Source: Struthidea cinerea
Lineage: Eukaryota > Chordata > Aves > Passeriformes > Corcoracidae
DNA: 64,000 bases
Reading direction: 5' to 3'
NCBI GenBank assembly: GCA_013397865.1
Contig: VZTI01000423.1
Location: 1-64,000, forward strand
Part shown: positions 23,925 to 35,003 of the stretch, in pieces
How positions within the stretch are numbered: position 1 is the first letter of the stretch
How the letters are laid out: each line of letters begins with the position of its first letter
Notes under the pieces: generated by a model
Told to the model about the DNA's origin: nothing
Database searches by the model: none
The model's input: only the letters and a program-made list of their open reading frames with translations
Program-made: the position numbers and the translations under genes

Positions 23925-24475
23925 AATCATAGAATCACAGAATAGTTTGGGCTGGAAGAGACCTTAAAGCTCATCCAGTTCCACCCCCTGCCATGGGCAG
24001 GGACACCTCCCACTATCCCAGGTTCCTTCAAACCCCGTCCAGCCTGGTCCTAAACACTGCCAGGGATGGGACAGCCACAGCTTCTCTGGGCACCCTCTGC
24101 CAGGGCCTCCCCACCCTCACAGGGAACAATTCCTTCCTAATACCCAATCTAAACCTACTTTCAGTGTAAAACCATTCCCCCTTGTCCTGTCATGCTAGAT
24201 CCTTGTAAATAAACTCACTCTATTATTCTTGTGGGCTCCCTTCAGGTATAGGAAGGTCACCCCAAAGCTTTATCTTCTTCAGGATAGACAATCCCAATTC
24301 CCTCAGCCTTTCCTCACAGCAGAGCTGCTCCATCCCTCTGATCATCCTGGTGCCTGCTCTGGACTCTCTCCAGCAGCTCCACGTCCTTCCTGTGCTGGGA
24401 ACCCAGGGCCGGAGGCAGCTCTGCAGGTGGGGTCCCACCTGAATGGGGCAGAGGGGCAGAATCCCCTCCCTAGGA
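23925..24475 (-). mobile_element. CR1 3' end, long copy (~550 bp)
   Basis: Begins AATCATAGAATCACAGAATA, continues ACCTTAAAGCTCATCCAGTT, CCACAGCTTCTCTGGGCACC, CCCCCTTGTCCTGTCATG, and reaches CTCTGGACTCTCTCCAGCAG and CAGGTGGGGTCCCACCTGAA, deeper in ORF2 than most copies here. Its sense strand keeps ORF2 pieces such as EERLRELGLSILKKIKLWGD. More diverged than the commonest type, so probably older. Confidence 0.93.
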
Positions 24476-24954
24476 TTCCGTGATCTCTGCTCTCTCCCCT
24501 TCGCCACTGGCACCCGCTCCGCCACGAGACGGGAAGGCTCAGCACCCGCTGCCGGTCTTTCCCAAATTGGTAACTAAGTGGGATGAGTCGCCCTTTGGAG
24601 GAGCCCAGCCTTCCGCACTCCCGCAGCTTTGGGAGCTCAGAGGAACTATTTCACTTCGTGGTAGCTAAAAGTAGCTGTGCTGGGTCCCGACACAAAGGGT
24701 GGGAGCTCAAAACCAGAACTTTGCTCCAATTGTGGAGTGACATTTCACACCTCCACAGCTCCGCTGAGCCGGTGCCAAGGGCCAGCTGGCACGGCTGGCC
24801 ATGCCCATGATCTTCTGTGTTCCAGAACTGGGCAGCAGCATCCAAACTGCCTTTTGGGAATGGTCTCTGGCAGGTGCCAGCGCCCAAAGAGTGCTTGGGA
24901 AGGGTCTGGAAAGTTCACCAGGGCCAAAACTGTGCTAGGATCAGGCAGACAAGA

Positions 24955-25084
24955 ACATCCCTGGAAGTGTTCAAGGCCAGGCTGGCCAGGGCTTCGAGCA
25001 GCCTGGGATAGCAGAAGGTGTCCCTGCCCATGGCAGGGGGTGGAACTGAGTGATCTTTAAGGTCATTCTATGATTCTATGATTC
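24955..25084 (+). mobile_element. CR1 3' end with octamer tail, tail-to-tail pair
   Basis: CATCCCTGGAAGTGTTCAAG, GGGATAGCAGAAGGTGTCCC, then ATTCTATGATTCTATGATTC, the microsatellite tail that marks a complete CR1 3' end. Confidence 0.92.
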
Positions 25085-25262
25085 AACAATTAAGGTTGGA
25101 AAAGACCTCCAAGATCACTGAGTGGTTCCACCACTGCCCTGGGCAGCCTGTTCCAATGCCTGACCACGCTTTCAGTGAAGAAATTGTTCCTAATATCCAA
25201 ATTAAACCTCCCAGGGTGCAACTGGAGGCTGTTTCATCCCATTTCTTCACAGAGAGGGCAGA
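25085..25262 (-). mobile_element. CR1 3' end, directly abutting an inverted CR1
   Basis: TTAAGGTTGGAAAAGACCTC, GCCTGTTCCAATGCCTGACC, AAGAAATTGTTCCTAATATC, CCAAATTAAACCTCCC. It starts where the plus-strand copy's tail ends, with no intervening sequence. Confidence 0.88.
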
Positions 25263-25745
25263 TAATCCAGCTGTAACACAGGGTGAAGCTCTTCTGTGAA
25301 AACAACTGCAGGGTCAGTCTGCTGTCAACCTTTAGTCTTGACTTCACCTCCACCTTCCCGCAATCCAACAACACAAACTGGTTTTGGACACACTCCTCAA
25401 CCCTTAACACCCTGCAGTAAAGAAGCAGCATTGGGGAAGCACAGTTCATTACAAGGGAGCACATGAATTAACTGAGCACATGCTCCAAAACTCTGGATCC
25501 ACATTCAAGCTTTCCTACATGATCATTTCGAGTGTGGATACTTCCTCCAGGTATTTTTTAACCATGCCCATGTTGCCTGCTGTGTATCTCTGGGTGCTAA
25601 CGAGCCCTGACTGGTGTTCAGTTAAAGAAATTCCACTCTGAGACAAGCATACTGAGGTTTTTTTGCAATCATGCAATCAACGATATCAGGAAATGCCACC
25701 TGCACACTTCCCTCTATCCCCCACAGCACACGTGGATCCTTTCAT

Positions 25746-25868
25746 CTTGGGAAGGGTTTGGAGCAACCTGGTCTAGTGGAAGGTGTCCCTGCCCATGGCA
25801 GGGAACCGGAACTTGATGGTCTTTAAAGCCCGTTCCAACAGAAACCATTCTGAAATTCTACAATCCTG
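25746..25868 (+). mobile_element. CR1 3' end
   Basis: GGTTTGGAGCAACCTGGTCT, AAGGTGTCCCTGCCCATGGC, GATGGTCTTTAAAGCCCGTT, ending ATTCTGAAATTCTACAATCC. Confidence 0.88.
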
Positions 25869-27593
25869 CCCAGATTTCTTCTGACCCAACTCCCCTGAAA
25901 TGAATGAAGTTATTTGTAGGAGGAAAATTTGGTTTTTGAGGTGATTCTGCTGTTTTCTGCTGTCTATAATCTCAAGGACCTCCCCCCAGTGCTGGTTTGT
26001 TTATAAGGGTAGGCAGCACTCCTTCATGGATGCTTACTCTGTTTAACATCACCTTAATCAACTTTAAATGATCTTTCCTCCCTCTAAGGTGTGGATTTCA
26101 ATATTTCAGCGAGCAGCAATCGTGCAACACAAAGCTCTACAGCCCCTTTCCGCCAACAATTCATGGAAATTAAGCAGTTTAGAACAAAAGCAATATACCT
26201 GTGAACGCACACAAATTGCAGACTGGCAGATGAGGTAATTAGATACAGAGTTAATTTATATTAAAAAACTCAGCAGAGCCAGATATTTCCTCAGCTGTAC
26301 ATTGGTATTCTACAACATTGCACATGTAGGAGATTATACAGGAGTCCTGGACTGCTTTGCTCATACCATGCTGGATTTTTTTCTGAAAATTGTAGAAAAT
26401 GTGTGTACAGAGCACTGGATTACTTGGAAACCTGTCAGCAATCAGGAAATTAAACATCCCTGTAAACCAAAAGCAGGCAGGGGAAGCATTAAGGCTGCTT
26501 GGGAAACGTGAGCCTGAAATGACTCCTGAATGCTGAGATGTTGATGCGAGCTCTTGGCCTTATTTATTGAGGGAATTTCATAGGGGCTCGGCACCCCAAG
26601 TTAGAGAGCCAGAGAAAGGGAAGATCATTGTTTAAATGCTGGGGGGAAAGAATAATTCACAGGGCCCAGGTTCAGGCAGGAGAGAATGCTGACATCTTTC
26701 AACAGGCGGCAGAGACAGGAGGCAATTCCATGTGTCCAAGTCCCAGATCTCCATTAACTCCAGCAGGAACAGGGACAGCCCAGCTGGCCGAGTTACCTGC
26801 CCATGTTTGCCTCATTTTTACCCTTTTTTAAAGGGGTTTATTGGACCAGTAATAAATACCACAAGCATCACTTCTCCCCATTCATCTGCACCAGTGAGAA
26901 CATGAGAATTATTCCTACACATCCCCTGCTTCCCGCTGGCTATAAAATAAACCACTCCAGCCATCTCCCAAGTGTTGCATCACCTTTTAAAGGCCTTGTC
27001 CTAGGTCTAGCGCTATTAAATTTTTTTTATGGGATCTGGAAATAAACACAAATACATTGCTGATAACATTGGTGAGTGACACAAAGTTTGACATCATAAT
27101 AAGTATTAAGGGGCATGAGGTGGCCATAAAACCAGCTCGGATTCCTTAGTACATTAGGCTCAATCAGCAAACCCATATTTTAATATAAGAGTGTGTGTTC
27201 AGCTAGGAGAGCAGGAAAGCAGGAATGGAGAGAACAAAGGCTCACATAATGGAAAACAGCATCTGAAAGTAATTTAGGGGTCACAGTAGCCAAAAAGCTT
27301 AGCACTGGGATGCCATTAGGATGCTGTGATGAAAAGCACTAATGCAATTCACAGACATGTGCACAGCAGAAGAGGAGTGGGAGGAAAGAGTGACTTGATT
27401 TTCATTTACAGCAGCATCGAGACTAATGCTGCAATATTAAATCCACTCCTGCCAACCACGTTTTTAAAGGATCTTGAAAAACTGGGGATGCTGTGAGAAA
27501 GGCTTACAGTAGGAATGGCAGGATCAGAGAGCCTGTCCTTCGTTTCCAGGTAACTTCAAATTCTGCATGTCCAGGAAACACAAATTAGCGTAC
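25869..27593. other. Unique intronic sequence, no gene seen
   Basis: AT-rich, no CR1 or LTR recognised. Confidence 0.6.
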
Positions 27594-27728
27594 AACCATA
27601 GAAGGGTTTAGGTTGGAGAGGACCTCAAAGTTCATCTCATTCCACCCCCTGCCATGGGCAGGGACACTTTCCACTATCCCAAGTTGCTCCAAGCCCATCC
27701 AATCTGGCCTTGGATGCTTCAGCTGTGA
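27594..27728 (-). mobile_element. CR1 3' end
   Basis: ACCATAGAAGGGTTTAGG, TTCATCTCATTCCACCCCCT, ACTATCCCAAGTTGCTCC, GGCCTTGGATGCTTCAG. Confidence 0.88.
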
Positions 27729-28184
27729 TAAATTTTCCTCTGAGAAAGGAAAAGTAACTGACCTGTGCACACAGGGGAATTGATGAAAATTTCTAAGATG
27801 AAAAAATTCCCAAACCCTGTTGGATTTGGTGAATGAGGAGATGATCAGTCCCAGAGCTCGGTGCTTCATCAATATTTGACCATCAAAATGTGAGAGCAAC
27901 AGTTAATGAGGCAAATGAAAAACTTAATGTTACGTGTACAAAGATGATTAGGATCCAATTACGGTCATCAAAAGAAACTGCCTCGGAAATGAATTCCTTA
28001 AATGTCCCGAGGAAACCAGGGAATGCTGCCATCCACTACACTGACATATGCTTTGGACTCGTGGACTGAATTCCCTGATGCCCTTGAATGACAGATCATA
28101 GAATATCTTTTTAAATAACTTGAGTGACGCCCAGGATTGGGCTCAGACTCCTGAGTTCAGGTATCCACACGGACTGGGACCAGC

Positions 28185-28580
28185 TCCCACACATCAACAT
28201 CCAGCGTCATCCAGATGCCATCCAGAGGGACCTGGACGAGCTCCAGCAGTGACCCATGGGAATCTCATGGATTTAACAAGACCAAGGGCTGGTGCTGCAC
28301 CTGAGTCAGGGCAAACCCCAGGATCAGTCCAGGCTGGGGATGGGCAGATGGAGCAGCCCTGGGAGAAGGGCTTGGGGGTGCTGGTGGGTGAGATCTGGAC
28401 ATGACCCAGCCCAGAAACCCTCGGTGGGCAGCAGGGGAGGGGGGATTCTGGATGGCTTCCCACTGCCAGAGGATAAGGTGAGATGGGATATTGGGAAGGA
28501 ATTCTTGGCTGTGAGGGTGGGGAGGCCCTGGCCCACAGTGCCCAGAGAAGCCGTGGCTGCCGCACCCTTGGAAGTGAACT
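28185..28580 (+). mobile_element. CR1 fragment with RT C-terminal relic and internal deletion
   Basis: Opens with CAGAGGGACCTGGACGAGCT (QRDLDEL) and LVLHLSQGKPQ, MEQPWEKGLGVLV, matching the CR1 ORF2 region after the catalytic motifs (RDLDRL, VLHLG, EKDLGVLVD). It then jumps to the common 3' block at about 28455. About 0.5 kb of ORF2 is missing at the jump, and stops interrupt the frame. The 3' tip is also absent after GAAGTGAACTC. Confidence 0.88.
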
Positions 28581-29185
28581 CAAAGACAGGAGATATTCCT
28601 CCCAATTTTATAGTAACTGTATTTTTAATTGGCCCATTGCTACAGTAATTCCTAATAAACTCAGAAATATGGGGAACCTGAACATTATGCTGAGAAAACA
28701 CTGGGATTTGTCATAAACATCTGCCTATTTTAGGTTTCATTAGATGAGAAAGAAAATGTTTTATAAGAACAAGAGCATTTGCTTATCTTTCTGGGACCTG
28801 CACAAATCTGTCTTAAAAAAATCTAAATTAAAATGGCTTGTCAGAAATCAGGTTCCCTCTTTTCATGCTGTCACCTTTAGCACAGAAAACACATCCATTA
28901 GGTTCCTTTCTTACTTTTTTTTAAGATGTTTGCATTCAAAAGTGAAGAGAAGAAAACAGAGAGGATTGGATTTCCTCCCCCCCCCCAATTATGAAAACCA
29001 ACAGAGCAGAGGCTTTGAAGAGTGCAACTGCAATGACAGGATGACACCCCCTGTGACATTGGGAGCTGGCAAAGTTGTTTCCTAAGGGGCAAAGAAGTGA
29101 GGGAGAGGATAAAAAAATACGGCAGGAGTGGGAATTACCTAAACAGGATTAAGAGACTATTTTTTTAATTGGGAAAGGAGTAAAA

Positions 29186-29281
29186 GAATGCCAGAATGGT
29201 TTGAGTTGGAAGGGACCTTAAAGCTCATCCTTCATGGGCAGGGACACCTTTCACTATCCCAGGTTGCTCCAAGCCCTGTAA
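29186..29281 (-). mobile_element. CR1 3' end
   Basis: TGCCAGAATGGTTTGAGTTG, GGGACCTTAAAGCTCATCC, TTTCACTATCCCAGGTTGC; a short internal deletion removes most of the CCACCCCCTG segment. Confidence 0.85.
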
Positions 29282-30734
29282 ATTTTCTGTTGGGAGAGGA
29301 CGAACACCTTGTTCTCCTATAACATTTCTATTCCCTATTGCTTTGAGATACACACAAAATAAAGGGCAAATCATCACCAAAACCTCATTATTTCTGTTGT
29401 CATTACTCAGGCTTCAGGGGTCTGTCCAGCTTCACTCCTATTTTAGGAGCAGGCTAAGAGGCTTCACTCCTATTTTACTGCAGTCTTGAGGATCAGCTTC
29501 TGCCTTTAACACCTTCCCCTAAAAAAATATCACCCCCAAACTCAATATCCTTTTGCACGGTCGTCTAAACCAGCACTAAGGGGAGCAAAAAGAAATCGCA
29601 CTTGAGAAGGTTTTCATAAGATAAAAGGATTTTTCTCCTGAGTCAAGGACAACACAAAGCTCTCCTTGGGAGAGACCCAGCACAACCCCCTGTGTGTCCT
29701 AAGCCCCCTCTGCATGCCCAAAATGCAGAGTTCCCTCTGCTGCAGCCCCCAGTGAAGGCTCAAACTGCACTGGTGCCACAGGTGAGAACTGGTTCAGTAC
29801 CACACGGGCAGGTGACACAGAAGTGATGTCCCCAGGACACAGGGCTAAGCTTCAATTTCAATTTCCAGGCTCCCTGTAAACCCCAGGGAATGGATAAATT
29901 GCCTCTCCTGCTGCTACCCATGCCATGCACTTGCAAGAGATCTTTTTTTTCCTTGATTTAGTCTATTAGAGATATACAGAGTTTAAAAGTCCAGAGTCAG
30001 CACCTGGCTCTGGCAATTGGGCATTTATAACACACAGGCAATGGCCAGAAGCTAGGAATTACTGATAAAAGTAGAGCTGGTAGGAAAATTCTTTCCTTTC
30101 CTCTGAAGAACTCAAATAAAATAAAATAGAAAAATCACATTTTAATCTATTCTTACCCCACTGATTTTTCTAACTGTCATGAAAAAAAAACAAAAATCCA
30201 GATAATGGCTGTTTATGCAGCACATACATCCATATGTCAACATATACACAATCAACAGCCTAAAATGGACTTTTGAAAGGCTTCAGTATCCAAAGATTTA
30301 AAAAATCATCCTAATGAGACAATTTCCCTGAGTTAAAAGCCCACTTTTTTGGTCAAAAAACACTTCTGTGCAAAATTTTCAGGGAAGTCTAATTTAGGGC
30401 TCTAATTTGCTGATGGTTGAAATCCTTTCGAGTCTCTTTTTTTCCTTGAAATCCAAGCTTCATATGTAAAAGGGATAATAAGGCTGTTCTTTTAAGGAAT
30501 ACGCCTGGAGCTGAAAGCTTTAAATTTAAATCCCAGGAGCTGTAACACTGCTCCGTGCAAGAGGTGCTCGTGGCGAATGTAGCAACACACACTCCGCATT
30601 TATCCAAGCAGGATTCAGTGCAGACACCAATCCAGCTTTTTTGCTGTGGCAGAGGTTGGGAAAGAATGGGATGGGGAGAGGAAGTGCTGCAATTCCAGCG
30701 TGAATCCACCCCAGCACTCTCTGATTGAGAAGAA
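29282..30734. other. Unique intronic sequence
   Basis: Holds the 17-bp direct repeat. The long minus-strand frame entering from 30389 is an extension of the CR1 antisense frame, not a gene. Confidence 0.6.
29429..29477. repeat. 17-bp direct repeat, 32-bp period
   Basis: GCTTCACTCCTATTTTA at 29429-29445 and 29461-29477, exact. Confidence 0.9.
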
Positions 30735-31101
30735 GGGAGAAGGGAAGGCTCCAGGGAGAGCTCAGAGCCCCTTCCAGGGCCTAAAGGGGTTCCAGGAGAG
30801 CTGGAGAGGGACTTGGGACAAGGGCTGGAGGGACAGGACACAGGGAATGGCTTCCCACTGCCAGAGGGCAGGGTTAGATGGGATATTGGGAAGGAATTGT
30901 TCCCTGTGAGGGTGGGGAGGCCCTGGCACAGGGTGCCCAGAGAAGCTGTGGCTGCCCCTGGATCCCTGGAAGTGTCCAAGGCCAGGTTGGACGGGGCTTG
31001 GAGCACCCTGGGATAGTGGAAGGTGTCCCTGCCCGTGGCAAGGTGAATTTAGATGATCTCACAGGTCCCTTCCCACCCAAACCATTCCATGATTCTCTGA
31101 T
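30735..31101 (+). mobile_element. CR1 3' end with ORF2 C-terminal relic
   Basis: GGCTCCAGGGAGAGCTCAGA, GGGACTTGGGACAAGGGCTG, AAGCTGTGGCTGCCCCTGG, ending CCATGATTCTCTGATTG. Sense frame: WDIGKELFPVRVGRPWHRVP. The 205-residue open frame on the other strand is its antisense shadow. Confidence 0.95.
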
Positions 31102-31357
31102 TGTGGCACAGGGCCCCAACAAAATAAAGCAGCTGCAAAGAGCTGCCCAGATGTGAAGTCCAACTCCTCCAAGTGCTGTGGGGCCCCAGCCTGGCTGCAG
31201 CATAAAAGTAGAGGAATCTCTGTCTGTGTTCTAGAAAATGCCTGAATTATGTTTGCATAAGACTCTGACAAACAGAATTAATATACAAAAGGTGAATGAA
31301 GTCATGTCTCTGCCACTGAGTTGCAAAAGCAATCTGTTAAGAACACAAAAGGACAGG

Positions 31358-31400
31358 TTTTTTCTTTTTTCTTTTTTTTTTCTTTTTTTTTCTTTTTTTT
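31358..31400 (+). repeat. T-rich (CTTTTTTTT)n tract
   Basis: Runs of T broken by single C at roughly 9-base period; followed by GCATTTGCATTTGCAG. On the MSRA strand it is purine-rich (A with G). Confidence 0.88.
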
Positions 31401-32422
31401 GCATTTGCATTTGCAGCTTTTATTTTTAACCCTAGGAATGAAAACAGTTTACATCTCTAGTTTACATCTCTTCCTGTAAGGACTGCCCAGGCACAGGAGT
31501 GCTCACTCTTTCTCAGACAAGAAGTCAGCCTGCATTCTTTTTGTTCTTTGTCTATAGAAACTTCTGGGTTATTGATAATGTGAGGGCAGCGTGGGCAAAT
31601 AAAAGGTATTAATGCATCTCTTTGTATCCGGAAAGACATAATGCCAACCATGTTCCCTCCCTCCACAAAGAACCCCCCTGGAAAGTTCTGGTTTTTTATA
31701 TTTCTATGTATACACTCTTGAGAAATGAAGCAGACACAAATGCATTTTCAGAGACTTTTGGACTTGATGTCACAAAATCAAAGTGAAAATGATTTCAATA
31801 GCATCACCCAAAGCCTTCTCATTGCGGTGGCAGGGAACCATCCCTTGTTAAAGGACTTACAGGGAGCTGAGCACCTATTTAGACACCATTGTAAATGAAG
31901 ACAATGCATTTATTTCATTGCTATGGTTACTAAATCAAGTCTGAAGTATAGAAATATGGCGCACAAGGAAAAAAAAAAAAGGATGAAGGAAAATAAATGA
32001 TACCCTGCTTTAGAAACGCAGAGGGAAGATCAAACAAACAGGCTGCAGTTTAAGAAACAATTAATTATTAGAACTTTCACAACACATTTGATATGATCTC
32101 ATTGTAAGCTGATTGCAGCCATTCTTATACCAGCGTTATCTCATCTCCTCACTTGTACCCAGCTCATCTTTTGTACTGCTGCTGGTGCAGGAAAAGCTCC
32201 TGCTTTTTATCTTTGAGCTGGGAAAATGAGGAATCACTGCAAACCTAAAGCTCTGTGGGGAGGTTCCTCCTGGGATGGGCTGGGACAGAGCAGCTCCTCC
32301 TCTCCAGCACCTCCACGGGACTTGTTTGGCACAAATGGGCTCCTGGCTGTGCTCAAGGGCAGCACAGGCTCCTCTCAAATGTCTGGGCATAACTCAAAGT
32401 GTTTCCTGGGGGATTGTTCAAA
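31401..32422. other. Unique sequence with a candidate conserved block (31860-32130)
   Basis: 31860-32130 is AT-rich, repeat-free, with ATTGCTATGGTTAC and ACAATTAATTATTAG, a composition common in vertebrate noncoding elements. Conservation untested. No exon recognised. Confidence 0.3.
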
Positions 32423-32833
32423 TCACAGAGTCATGGAATGGGTTGGGTGGGAAGGGACATTAAAGATCATCCAGTGCCACCCCCTGCCATGGGCAGGGAC
32501 ACCTTCCACTACCCCACATTGCTCCAAGCCCTGTCCAGCCTGGCCTTGGACACTTCCAGGNCCCCTGCCATGGGCAGGGACACCTTCCACTCCCCCACAT
32601 TGCTCCAAGCCCTGTCCAGCCTGGCCTTGGACACTTCCAGGGATCCAGGGGCAGCCACAGCTTCTCTGGGCACCCTGGGCCAGGGCCTCCCCACCCTCAC
32701 AGCCAAGAATTCCTTTCCAATACCCCATCTAACCCTGCCCTCTGGCAGTGGGAAGCCATTCCCTGTGTCCTGTCCCTCCATCCCTTGTCCCAAGTCCCTC
32801 TCCAGCTCTCCTGGAGCCCCTTTAGGTACTGAA
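32423..32833 (-). mobile_element. CR1 3' end carrying an assembly duplication
   Basis: TCACAGAGTCATGGAATGG, CCTTTCCAATACCCCATC and CTGGAGCCCCTTTAGGTACT. An 80-bp piece is repeated on either side of a single N at 32561, so the true element is probably about 80 bp shorter. Confidence 0.93.
32481..32641. repeat. 80-bp duplication around a single N (assembly artefact)
   Basis: 32481-32560 and 32562-32641 are identical except one base (CCACTACCCC versus CCACTCCCCC), separated by one N at 32561. This is the pattern of two contig ends joined without merging their overlap, inside a CR1 copy. Confidence 0.9.
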
Positions 32834-34484
32834 AAAGCAGAAGCTCAGAGGGCCAGAGGCTCAGAGCTTTCTCTCAGTCACACATTCAGAGCACCCAGAG
32901 TTCTCCCTCCAGCCTGGACACAGCTGACAAGGGATTCCTGCCCAGCAGGTCTGGTTTGGACTCTGCCCCACCAAGGGAGCAGATCTAGGCCAGAGAGATG
33001 ATCCAAAATTACCAAGATCAGATGAGCAACCCATAGAAATGGTCAACATCACATTTTAATGCTTGGAAATGCTGCAAAGCTGCACTTTTTGTATTGTCCA
33101 ATTAAGGTGTTTAAAAGGTTTTCTGAACAAAAATTTTAAAAACTACTGGCCAAGACTATAAATCCCTCTTTCCTTTCTTTCATGACACACGGTCGACAAT
33201 TTAATTCCCTTCACTCACCCACTGGAACACCGCTGGCTCCAGAGCTACCAGTCAGATTCTATTTGATTCACAGGACCCTCATCAGAACAATTCCAAATTC
33301 AAAGCTAACAATGCTGCAGTCAAACTCCTGGGCAAAGTGGATGGGAGGCTCAGGGATGACACTCCGAGACAGGATGTACAGAAGCCAGGATTAATCCACC
33401 TGACACTCTGCTGCTGACTCCTCAAAGCAAATCCAAACAAATTCAGGACAGCAGTTGCAGGAACAGCCTCTCTCTTATTTAGGCAAAGCCAACCACTCGG
33501 GCCACTGTGTGCACTTGGCAGGCTGAGAAATCTCTTTGCCACAGCCAATTAGGAAGAGATCTGATTAATTAGGGCTTCTTCATCCTTCTTTTCTGATCAA
33601 CACATAGCAATGGATTATTTAGTGCATTAAACAGGGTTGTTCAGCTATGCTGCCTCAAAGAAGAGCTCTTGTGGAGCCACTGAATAGAGCCAAGAAGATC
33701 CAGATGGAATTAAAGCATTGAAATGAATGCTGTTCCCACACAGCCCAGCGCAGGAGCACAGCTGTACCCCAGCCATGGCTATAAAAGAGGACAGGCTGGC
33801 TCTACCCTGTCACTTAACATCGCGCCACAGCTCCATGACACGGCACTGGCACTGCTCCATGGCGCTGGCACAGCATGTGACAGTCATTGTCCCCGTCAGA
33901 TTCCAGAGGAATGTGTCTGAAATCCCCCCCAAGTGACTGAGGAGCCTGAACTTTGCTGAGTTTATTGGGGCTGAGCCTATTCAGTCCCTGAGGGCCTGTA
34001 GGAAAGGCCGCTTCCTACTCCGAAAGGTGAGAAAAGAGGAAAGGATGGAATCAGACTAACAACAAGGACAAGAGACTGAATAAAATTCCTTCTTTTTATA
34101 CTCTGACACAAGATGCAGTTACCCAAAAGAGACCAGAAACAAGGCAAGTGCAGATCTATGGAAACAACCTCGTTGTATCCCCTACAGCTCCTGGGATCTC
34201 TGCTCCCAGAGATCAGCAGTTCCAAAGTCTCCCTAGGAAAGCACAAGTGAGCATCTCAGTGAAAAACAAATTGAAAATCACTTTGCTGAGGTATTTCTGT
34301 CTGACTGAGCACTGCACCAAACCATGTAATTTCCATGAAATGGAAAATAACTGCCTGGTGACTCGCAGTGAGGAAAAGTGTGGAGAGCAAATTGCAGGAG
34401 CCAGTGGTCCTGGTGGATGAGGCACAACGGATTTTGGTGTGCTCTGGCCTCATGTCAAGGGCTCGGGAAGTTTTATATGTCTTT
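32834..34484. other. Unique intronic sequence, no gene seen
   Basis: No recognised repeat. The AATAAA near 34079 lacks LTR termini or a target duplication. Confidence 0.55.
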
Positions 34485-34590
34485 GTGACAATTGGGGACA
34501 TGGTTTAGTGGTGAACACGGTGGTGCTGGGTGAATGCTTGGACCTGGTGACCTTGGAGGTCTTCTCCAGCTTTAAAGACTCTGTGATTAT
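34485..34590 (+). mobile_element. CR1 3' tip, 'GGACATGGTTTAGTGG' type
   Basis: ATTGGGGACATGGTTTAGTG, GGACCTGGTGACCTTGGAGG, TCTTCTCCAGCTTTAAAGAC, TCTGTGATTATA. Confidence 0.8.
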
Positions 34591-34742
34591 ATCTGCTCAA
34601 GGAAAGGCAAGGTCAAGAGCTGTGATGAACACTCAGTTCTCTTTTGATAAAACCTCTGAACCTCATCTTCATCTTTGCTAAGCCTTGTTGGGAACTTGCT
34701 GCAGTCGCTCTGCAAAGAAGCCATAAAGGGAGAATAAAAAGC

Positions 34743-35003
34743 TCACAGAATCACAGAATATCCTGAAGGGACTCACAAGGTTCCTCGAGTCCAACTCCTG
34801 GCCCCGCGCAGGCACCCCAGCAACCCCACCCTGGGCCTGAGAGCATTGTCCCAGCACTCCTGGAGCTCCGGCAGCCTTGGGGCTGTGACAATTCCCTGAG
34901 GAGCCTGCTCAGTGCCCCACCCCCCTCTGGGGGAAGAACCTGTTCATAAAATCCAGCCTAAACCTTCCCTGCCTCAGCTTCATGCCATTCCCTTGGAGCT
35001 TAA
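34743..35003 (-). mobile_element. CR1 3' end, 'TCCTGAGTTGGAAGGG' type
   Basis: TCACAGAATCACAGAATATC, TCGAGTCCAACTCCTGGCCC, GAGAGCATTGTCCCAGCACT, CCCTCTGGGGGAAGAACC. Confidence 0.9.

Noticed and set aside
30389..31006. 205-residue open frame on the minus strand
   Set aside because: Most of it is the antisense of the CR1 copy at 30735-31101; the rest has no known domain.
33960..34250. LTR-like stretch with AATAAA
   Set aside because: No TG...CA ends with duplicated flanks could be found.
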